A model generated the notes under the pieces. The model did not search any database and was not told the origin of the DNA. It saw nothing but the letters and a program-made list of their open reading frames with translations. Of a stretch of DNA of 64,000 bases, positions 56,201-64,000 are shown in pieces (within the stretch, counting starts at the first letter, position 1; each line of letters opens with the position of its first letter). Source of the DNA: Gymnopus androsaceus JB14 (lineage: Eukaryota > Basidiomycota > Agaricomycetes > Agaricales > Omphalotaceae); the NCBI GenBank assembly GCA_009733575.1, contig ML769740.1, forward strand, positions 1-64,000, given 5' to 3'. A program made the translations under genes and the position numbers.

Positions 56201-57549
56201 AGTACTTGTGCCAAGCTCTGGTATGAATACTGTTTTCAGATGGACATGGGAGGGGTCCTCAGTCACATGCTTGTTGTTCTTTTGCATGAACACAGTGTCC
56301 AAGCATACAATTGCATTGAATCTAAATTGATATATAAATCTACTTGTTACATTTTAAAGATGCAGACTCACTGATCAGATGGCCCACATTGACTGCCAAA
56401 GCAAATTGGACATCTTGCACAGAGATACTTGCTAGGCTGAGACAAAGAGGATTCAGATCCCGTGGGCTCTGGTTCTGAACTTGTCCTGTCTTCTACTGCT
56501 TCATTGTCCCAATCCCCATTCATTGGAATACCCTCCTGCTCAACCTGATCCCCCTCGACTCTTTCCATCACTTCCCCACTGTCCATATCTTCCTGGTCAA
56601 TTTCCTCTCTCCCCTCCACTTCAATGCCCTGCAGGCTCATTTTTTGTGCTACTCCTATAATGGAATCCAACAGATGCATTGTTGCATCTTGAAGGGCGTT
56701 GAACCACTGCAACACATTCTTGAAACATTGACACAAGGGATCCTATATTATTTGAAAGCTTTCTAGGATTTTTCTTGAGTAATTATCACTCACCTTGCCC
56801 TCCATTCAATACCCCCGCAACTCTAGGAAGGCCTCCATTGTCCCTGAAGCTGCAGTGTTGTTAGGTGCAACTCTCAAGAACAGCTGGGTGACAAAATTGA
56901 GTACTTGGATATCCACAGCCATATTAGACAAGACGGGAGCGCAAGGAAAAAGTCCCTGCTGTACCAGTTGGGTTGGAGCATGCCTGTAACTACAAACATC
57001 AACAGTCATTTGTTCCAATTCTGCCAAAGAGAATATCAGCACCTACATGGCAAGTACTGCAACAAATGAACTACTCACTATCCCATTGCACCACCAATAA
57101 CGGTCTACGCCTATGACAACTGCAAATAGGCTGTGCGGATAGGGCCGCATGATACAGATTTTCCATTACACAAAGAAGATTCATGTATGGTCAAACCAGC
57201 ATTGGAATGACTTTTGTTTTCCAACGCTCCGTTTGAGCAAGATGCTTCCTATGATGCACTGAAGGGATTGGAAGCAATGGGTGCCCAAAACAAATGGTTT
57301 CATTGAGAACAACAGAGGAAGTTGCCTCCCTGGTTCTTGATTTGAGCTCCGGGAACTGCTGGGGCCACTCCCAGAGCCCCACCTGGCCAAAGGTACAGGC
57401 AAGCGCCTTTGCTGTGCATACCTATGACTCCCTGGTGTGTAGATCAGAGGATATGAGGTGGCTGTTCCTGATCCTTTTGCAGGGGTCAAGTATACACTAT
57501 GTGTATAATCCGGCTCCATCATGGCTGACTGTAATGCCTGTTCCCTCAT
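53270..57549 (-). pseudogene. KDZ-type (Kyakuja-Dileera-Zisupton) transposase, broken
   Basis: The minus strand reads in KDZ order. A disordered N-terminus (57549-57190) is followed by a Cys-containing N-terminal region (HAPTQLVQQGLFPCAPV, VDIQVLNFVTQLFLRV, 57000-56870). Next is CARCPICFGS (56410), then CLDTVFMQK (about 56290), where the Asp fits the first catalytic acid. After the interruption come LWLVNMTSPGE-like IWLVNMTSPGEHQHYV (about 55190), LPPWFTIGLLYNVAC, ILVFHGYDHAWACQ, and GYGLSDGGGCERFWHS (about 54910). The C-terminus has RARKFECD, NVDDYIWQDVGL, VPPSWLSDDKVRKGI and an acidic tail ending at 53270. Stops replace expected Arg codons at least three times. An hAT-type element splits it at 55445-56220. 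Confidence 0.85.
55445..56220. mobile_element. Non-autonomous hAT-type element in the KDZ gene
   Basis: Ends are CAGAGCTTGG / CCAAGCTCTG with a perfect 8-bp duplication GTATGAAT (55437-55444 and 56221-56228). Both subterminal regions are packed with CAGGTACCTGCAGGTA-like motifs. Removing the element and one duplication restores a continuous KDZ frame (HLKTVFIPDMDVKLW). No coding capacity. Confidence 0.9.
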
Positions 57550-57597
57550 GTCTCTTGGTCAAGGACACATTTCTTCTAACTTGCTGTTTGACTAGCA

Positions 57598-59060
57598 CAG
57601 CCTAATTAATCATTTTTTCAAAGCACAAGTTTACTAGATATATACTTATTCACGTTTTGTTGAAGACATGGTGAAAGTTTTAATTTAAGAATATGGACTC
57701 AAGTCATGCCTTTCGGGGTACAATATGCCCAATGAACTAGCAACTTGATTGCGCAATTGAACTATTTGAATTGGCAGGCTTCTTGGTTCACGCATACAAA
57801 ATACCACATAATGTTTCAGAATGCTTTTCTGATTGAATGATGCAGATAAGTGTACAAAATATGTTATAATATTCATAGGTACAACGGAGTAATACAAGAA
57901 ACTCAGCCTGATTTGCATGCAAAGCACTTCTTCAATAATATTTGTAGTTGCCATATCTAGTCGCACCAGTCTTAATAGCGTACTCCATTTGTAGCCCGGT
58001 CTTGATAGCGCACTCTAGTTGTGGCCCTTGTGGCCCCTCACCAGGCATGATAACGAGGTCAGGGACTGGATTTGGGATTTTCCAGCTGCCATCAGTGGGA
58101 CCATTGTGCATTCCATGTGCTCCCAATGATGTTGAATTAAGTGCTTGCATCCTGCAATCTGGTTTGCATGGAGATAAGCTGAGCTGTAAAGAGACTTGCA
58201 CCTACATGGAATGAGTCAGTAGTTAAGAAAACAAAAGCACGCAACATACTTTTTATGGTTGATCTCCAGATTCATAAGCTAAAATCAAAGGAGCATATCA
58301 GTATTCATTTAAGGTGTCCTATGCGTGCCCATGTTGACCTTGAATTCCTACAAATTCAGATTAGTTAAAATAAAGGTTTCAGGCACAGAAAGTACTTACT
58401 GTCCATCCTTCTGCATTGATGTGCTCATCTTGGATTCTTTCTGGAAACCAGTCAATATTATGAATTTGAAATAAACTCATTACTTACTAATGGGATACTT
58501 AGGTTTGCCACTTGGGAGAAGTGACTGAGGATGATAGCAAGGGATTTCAACTAATTAGAAAGTGTTAGAGGCATGTGAAACAAGAATTCAGAGATACGTA
58601 CCCTTATACAGCCCAAGCTGCTTGTAGTCTTCAAGGCTATTTGGTGTCTGGACCATGACAGGAGAAGGAACAGATTCAATGCCAGACATTTCAAAATGAA
58701 ATTTTGGTTGTTGTGAATCTATTTAAATTGTTCTTAGCTTGTTTATTTCATTTTGTTCACATTGAATTATTTACATTGTATTCTTAAAGTTTCTTAATAA
58801 TGCAGATTTTTAGGAGAGACTTGGCCAATGTTTGAAAGAAAGTGAAAGGAAGTCACATGTGCTGGGCATGCAAATGATCCACCTGACAAACTAGCAGCTT
58901 GATTGTACAATCAAGTTGCTACTTTGGCTGGAATATTGGGAGTCTTTGTTGCATTATGTAATTCTTTCTATTTTTTGTTTGAAATTCATAGTTAGAGACT
59001 TGTAAGTTATTATCTGCATATGTAGTTATCTAGTAGGTAATGTATAGTATGAATAAAATA
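57598..59060. repeat. 1.5-kb repeated unit, copy A
   Basis: From CAGCCTAATTAATC this unit matches copy B (60651-62219) throughout, to TATAGTATGAATAAAATAC. Near each end lies a palindrome of AACTAGCAACTTGATTG and its complement (57735-57768 and 58888-58926). Between them is a small multi-exon minus-strand gene. A 33-bp tandem duplication near 57990-58030 is unique to copy A. Class unknown; possibly a transposon whose ends are these palindromes. Confidence 0.75.
57932..58689 (-). pseudogene. Small multi-exon gene in repeat copy A
   Basis: From an ATG at 58687-58689 exon 1 reads GIESVPSPVMVQTPNSLEDY to a GTACGT donor (58601). Further exons read IPCYHPQSLLPSGKPKYPI and RIQDEHINAEGWT, each between GT-AG sites. 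The last exon (58201-57932) contains SWKIPNPVPDLVIMPGEGPQ and ends YGNYKYY with a stop at 57932-57934. No family recognised. The middle exons could not all be placed in phase. The same gene occurs in copy B with different lesions, which shows it is a real conserved unit. Confidence 0.45.
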
Positions 59061-60650
59061 CTGTTAGAAACTAATCTATGAGACTACTAAGTAATGTAGT
59101 AAGTATACAATAGATCAATAGACTTGTTAGTAGGTCTATGTACAGTGAGAGTCACTATGTGTAGATAATAATTAGCACACATACCTTTGTTAAGTGTAAT
59201 AAGCACATACTTGTTAAGTGTAATAAGCACTGTAAGTGAGGTTGTTGGTTGATAAGTACTGGACACTGATTGTCAACAGTAGTAGGTAGTAGTTGATAAG
59301 TACTGGACACCAGTTGTCAACAACAGTAGTGGTAGTAGTTAATAAGTACTGGACAATTGGTTGTCAACAGTATTGGTGTTGATAAGTACCTACTGGTCTG
59401 TAGTGGCAAGGGTTTTGTATGGTCAGATGATGCATGACAATAGGAAGATTTGATCAGAGATTAAAAGTAGCTGAGATAGCAGAAAGTAGTAAACAAGACA
59501 GTGAGCTCAATATCTTCAAGATTGTAATCTCAAAGAAAAGTAAATTAATCAAAATACTCAAGCTAGGGCTTTCCAGTGGATTTAGCCCAGCTTTTATAGT
59601 GTTTCTACTGTATATAAGGCTATGCTATATAATAGAACTAACCAATAGTATTGTAGTATATCTCTGGCAGTGCTAAAGCTGTAGAGAGGCTGTATCTAGG
59701 TACTGAAACATTACTATGAAGTGGCTATGGAAATAAGTATTGAGTTGAGTGTGGGCTATACACATAGCCCTTGGAGGCTATGGTATGGCTATACTGTACC
59801 AACATGTAGGGAAGCAACCATCATGGTCACGGAGGGTCTGGTTGCATTGCCCAATTTCCGTGATGTCATGCCACTTTCTGGTCAGTTGCTAGTCTAGAAA
59901 CCGTGACAAAATTGACAGAAAATTTAAAAAAATCCCAACAAAGTTCTTAAAGCTGTATTTTGTCTTTTTTTTCAGCATCTGTAGACATTATTTGACCAAA
60001 AAGATAAGCTTACTAGCTCATTTGTACTGATAGGAATAAAATGGGTTGCTAATTTTTTGGTCTGTCACAGACTCTCACAGCTTGATTGCTATTCCAGATT
60101 TAAAAATTTGTGTCACAGTCCATTGGCCAGTTGCCTCCGTACATGTCAATACAGTATGTACAGCCTTAGTAGGCTGTGATACAGCCAGTGAAGGTTATGG
60201 GAAGGCTATGCCAGCTGTATGTAAGTGTATTCACATGACTGGGACTGATGGTTAATAGCTGTGAGATAAGATAACCTGGTAGTTGTAGGTATTTATCAGT
60301 TGGAAAAAAGTGTAGAGGGCTGGGTCATAACATTACCTTTCCTCTGAGGTTCAAGTCTCTCCTTCAAGGCTTGTAAACCTTGTAAAATCTCTTCTGGAGA
60401 TTATTATTACTTCTAATTGTATAAGTGGGGTTAAATTTATGATAACCTTGGTTCTCAAGTATAAGTAGATTATCTGCTGATTTATTCTGATTTTTCCTGC
60501 TTCTTTCCCAATTTTTTCTTCTATTATTTAACTAGACTTGTGTTTTTGTGAAGTTAAGTATTTAGCACTGTGAGCACTTGTTTTGGCCAGTCTTGCCATG
60601 CAGTTTGTCTTTGTGTGTTTGTTATTCCAAGCACTTATTCTGGCAAGTTT
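59061..60650. other. Spacer between the repeated units, with a tandem repeat
   Basis: At 59245-59400 a ~48-bp unit (TGATAAGTACTGGACA then TTGTCAACA and GTAGTAG) is repeated about 3.3 times. The rest is AT-rich, with short frames (59434-59676 and 60046-60255 plus) that show no motif. Confidence 0.5.
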
Positions 60651-62219
60651 CAGCCTAATTAATTGTTTTTTCAAAGCACAAGTTTACTAGATATATACTT
60701 ATTTGCATTTTGTGGAAGACATGGTGAAAGTTTTAATTTAGGAATATGAACTCAAGTTACACCTTTTGGGGTACAATACACCCAATGAACTAGCAACTTA
60801 ACTGTGCAATTGAACTATTCGAATTGGCAGGCTTCTTGGTTCACACATACAAAATACCATGTAATGCATTAAAATGCTTGTATAATTAAACAATACAGAT
60901 AAGTATGTACAAAGTTTGCTATAGTAAAACATTGAAAGGTACAATGGAGTAATACAAGAAACTTAGCCCAATTCACATGCAAAGCACTTCTTCAATAATA
61001 TTCATAGGCGCTATATCTAGTTGCACCGGTCTTGATAGTGCACTCCAGTTGTGGCCCTTGCAGTCCCTCACCAGGCACAATAACAAGGTCAGGGACTGGA
61101 TTTGGGATTTGCCAGCTATCATCAGCGCAACCATTGGCGTATTCCATGTGCTCCCAATATTGTCAAATTAAGTGCTTGCATCCTGCAATCTGGTTTGCAG
61201 GGAGATAAGCTGAGCTGTAGAGAGGCTTGCACCTACATGGAATGAGTCAGTAGTTTAGAAAACAAAAGCAGGCAACATACTTTTTGTTGTCAATCTCCCA
61301 ACTCACAAACTAAAACCAAAGGAACATATCAGTATCCATTGAAGGTGTCCTATGCATGGCCGTGCTGACCTTGACATCAAATTCCTACAAATTCAGATTA
61401 GTTAAAAGAAAGGTTTCAGGCACAGAAAGTACTTACTGTTCATCCTTCTGCATTGATTTGCTTGTCTTGTATTTTTTCTGGATACCAGTCAGTATTATGA
61501 ATTTGAGGTAAATTCATTGCTTACTAATGGGATACTTAGGTTTGCCGCTTGGGAGAAGCAACTGAGGACGATAGCAAGGGATTTCACCTAATTAGAAAGT
61601 GTTAGAGGCCTGTGAAACAAGAATTCAAAGATATGTACCCTTACTCAGCCTAAGCTGCTTGTAGTCTTGAAGGCCATTTAGTGTCTGGACCATGACAGGA
61701 GATCTAGAGGGAACGGATTTGACGCCAAACATTTCAAAATGAAATTTTGGTTGTTGTGAATCTATTTAAATTGTTCTTAGCTCATTTATTTCATTTCATT
61801 CATGTTGAATTATTTACATTGTATTCTTAAAGTTTCTCAATAATGCAGATTTTTAGGAGAAACTTGGTCAATGTTTGGAAGAAAGTGAAAAGGAATCACA
61901 TGTGCTGAGCACGTGAATGATCTGCCTGACAAACTAGCAGCTTGATTGTGCAATCAAGTTGCTAGTTTGGCCGGAATATCAGGAGTCTTTGCCGCATTAT
62001 GTAATTCTTTCTGTTTTTTGTTTGAACTTCAACATTAGAGACTTGTAAGTCCATTTTCCGTGCGCAATCAAGTTGCTAGTTTGGCCAGAATATCAGGAGT
62101 CTTTGCTGCATTATGTAATTCTTTCTGTTTTTTGTTCAAACTTCAATATTAGAGACTTGTAAGTCATTTTCCGCATATATAGCTATCCAGTAAGTAGTGT
62201 ATAGTATGAATAAAATACA
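60651..62219. repeat. 1.5-kb repeated unit, copy B
   Basis: Direct-orientation second copy of the unit at 57598-59060, about 90 percent identical by eye, with differences mainly transitions. Its right end carries an extra ~113-bp tandem duplication (the segment around CAATCAAGTTGCTAGTTTGG at 61950 recurs at 62064), which accounts for its greater length. Confidence 0.75.
60990..61732 (-). pseudogene. Small multi-exon gene in repeat copy B
   Basis: Counterpart of 57932-58689: ATG at 61730-61732, an exon with SPVMVQTLNGLQDYKQL, and a last exon with PNPVPDLVIVPGEGLQGPQ ending near 60993 with a YEYY-type terminus. A one-base length difference from copy A near 61135 (AATACGCCAATGG against AATGCACAATGG) puts the two copies in different frames, so at least one is frameshifted. 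Confidence 0.4.
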
Positions 62220-62399
62220 TCCCCAACATAAGATTCAGGCTCAAGGCCTAGATAACAAGGGAAAAATGAAAATGAAAAAAAAAAACCTGGGCCAGACTAT
62301 GTTGGTTGTGTCAAAGACCCAAAGAGAGGTCATGTTGGTTCATTTCGTGCTTGCTGACACATTTTTCTGTATATTGTAGGTCTATAAACTGAACCACTT

Positions 62400-64000
62400 G
62401 CGCTCGAGATTCCATCATGTCACAGGTGAGTAGAAAATTACTGCCCCTTCTCCAATCGGTGCTAATGTTATTGGTCAGTGAATATTTTCATTTATTGATA
62501 GCAAGGCCCAGGACAAGGATGATATATTAGACTTTGAGGATGAAAACTGGGACAAGTTCTAAGCAACAGAACAGGCTAAGTTGGCACGGGAATGCAAGAT
62601 TCAAGATGCAGAGAGCATATCACTAATCAATCAAGGCACTACTTTGATAATAGAGACTATTTTCTCCAAATATGAGGATGTAGTGTCTGTGCAAGCAGCC
62701 ATTGATGCCAGAAATGCAAATGCTCAGCATGAGCTAGATCCCAAACACAAGCACAAACAAATGGTTTACTCTGAATCACCAGAGCCTGAATCCCACATAG
62801 AAGTATCTCATGCAGCCCCTCCTTCTGCAATTAAACCTGCGCATGAACAAAAATGGCAGGCAGTGGGAACCCGCTTCCCCATCACCATTCCTGCAGCTCC
62901 TGCACCCCCCATTGCCGTTCCTGCAGCCCCTGCAGCCCCCATTGCCACTCCTGCACCTTGCTTTATCACTACTCTTGGTCCTGTCTTGGGTCTTCCCGGC
63001 CTCAACCTCGTGGATTCTGATGGTGAATCAGTCCATTCTGATGGTAAGCCAAAGGATGAAGATGTGAGAGACCCAGCCAACATTGCACAGGCAGATCTCC
63101 ATGCCAATACTGCTGCTCGCAATATCCCCTCTAAGACAGTCCAGGAGCTGCAAGAATTCATTATCAGAAGGTTGACAGATGAGCTTGAGTCCTTGCTCCG
63201 CGCTGAGGACCCTCAGGCTCTCAGAAATGTTCTGAACAAAATTTTGAACAATATCCGCGTGACGAATGCGGAAAATCCCTTGCTCTCTGTTCCCAAGGTC
63301 AACACGCTCTTTCGTCCATCCCTTATGCATCCCACGTCCAAAGTGGATGATAACTTGAGCTTTGACAATGATCTTCCATTGAACGTAGACACCAAAGAAG
63401 AGATGAGCGGGTTAGATGAGGACAAGGAAGCCCTTAGAAATTTAAATCAGGCTTATTTGATTGAGCAGGACCAATTGGGAGATGTTGTTGGCATCATCAC
63501 TGTGAATTACTCACATCTGGGTGACTTCTGTATATACTATGTACAGTGTAAGGTAAGTTGATAATGTTTTACCAATAAACATGCATGTGTACTCACACTA
63601 TCAACTCCAGCAAAGAAGTAAGTGAAAAATCATTGATCAAATTTGTTAAGATATGCTGGAAAAACCAGTTCTTGCTTCCATACGAGGTGTATTCCTGTCA
63701 ATGCTTCCTGGTGGTGTTTATCTTCAGGCTGCAGATATGGCCACTGATAACACACCACTATTGATGTACTTATAAACAATCCTGGGGTTCATCTATCCCC
63801 CTGGTCCAAAAGTTATGCCTATCAACAAGATTGTTGTAGGCAGGGAGTTATATAAAGCTCAAAGTGCTCAAACCTTCAACCTGTGGACATTTGCCATCCC
63901 CAAGCAAGGTAAATACCACGGCGATATTGGGTTTATTGTTCCTAACATTCAATGCAAGGTCAATCTGAGCAAGGAATATCTTATGTTTTTTGTTCCTCAC
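62400..64000 (+). pseudogene. Uncharacterised gene, partial at right edge
   Basis: From about 62517 a plus frame reads DDILDFEDENWDKF, then TAA (62560-62562, one change from CAA), and continues to 63561. It contains a helical N-terminal part, a Pro/Ala-rich linker (62890-62960, PAAPAPPIAVPAAPAAP), an acidic stretch and leucine-rich helices (LTDELESLLRAEDPQALRN). A GTAAGT donor follows at about 63553. More exons are likely to 64000 (for example IYPPGPKVMPINKIVVGREL near 63800). No domain is recognised. The long frame apparently starts at TTG 62581 only because of the upstream stop; the true start is not identified. Confidence 0.4.

Noticed and set aside
62581..63561. Complete 326-residue protein
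   Set aside because: The nominal start is TTG and coding sequence continues upstream beyond a TAA and downstream past a splice donor, so this is an internal piece.

Overview
The window looks like a repeat-dominated stretch of an Agaricomycete (mushroom-forming basidiomycete) nuclear genome. Supporting features are short GT-AG introns of about 50 nt, a KDZ-type transposase, a Ty3/Gypsy element with a chromodomain, DUF6729/WRN-exonuclease-like and JmjC-like genes of the kind expanded in these fungi, and TTAGGG-type repeats. No housekeeping gene is seen. Nearly every coding region is broken by stops, frameshifts or insertions. The species cannot be named from sequence alone. Family names come from motif recognition by eye; no database search was run.

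Layout. 1-8 kb: an uncharacterised minus-strand gene end, a SUV39-type SET-domain gene remnant (3.9-5.0 kb), an uncharacterised decayed gene, and a near-perfect 430-bp palindromic CACTG element. 9-12 kb: two minisatellites and an inverted-repeat element with a telomere-like core. 12.8-14.8 kb: a decayed retroelement gag. 19-23 kb: a JmjC-like remnant, an unknown multi-exon gene and a Copia-type gag. 25-27 kb: an hAT-like non-autonomous element and a solo LTR. 28-36 kb: an intron-rich unknown gene, then a HECT-like gene broken by a 1.1-kb solo LTR and a second hAT-like element. 36-42 kb: two halves of one DUF6729/DDE-like/3'-5' exonuclease gene lying head to head on opposite strands, each ending at one of two inverted MITE copies. 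42.4-48.8 kb: a full-length Ty3/Gypsy element with LTRs, target duplication and a probable self-priming site. 48.9-52.9 kb: an almost intact hAT transposon nested inside a second, non-autonomous hAT-type element. 53.3-57.5 kb: a KDZ transposase pseudogene interrupted by another hAT-type element. 57.6-62.2 kb: two copies of a 1.5-kb unit carrying a small multi-exon gene. 62.4-64 kb: the start of an unknown gene that runs off the end.

Three themes tie the window together. First, insertions are dense and nested, and can be ordered because target duplications survive. Second, point mutation is concentrated at CpG: the two LTRs and the two palindrome arms differ almost only at CpG/TpG/CpA, and many internal stops are one C-to-T or G-to-A change from the expected codon. 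This fits cytosine methylation followed by deamination. Third, one gene was apparently split by a MITE and then rearranged by inversion between two MITE copies, because the two halves join in frame at one TA dinucleotide.
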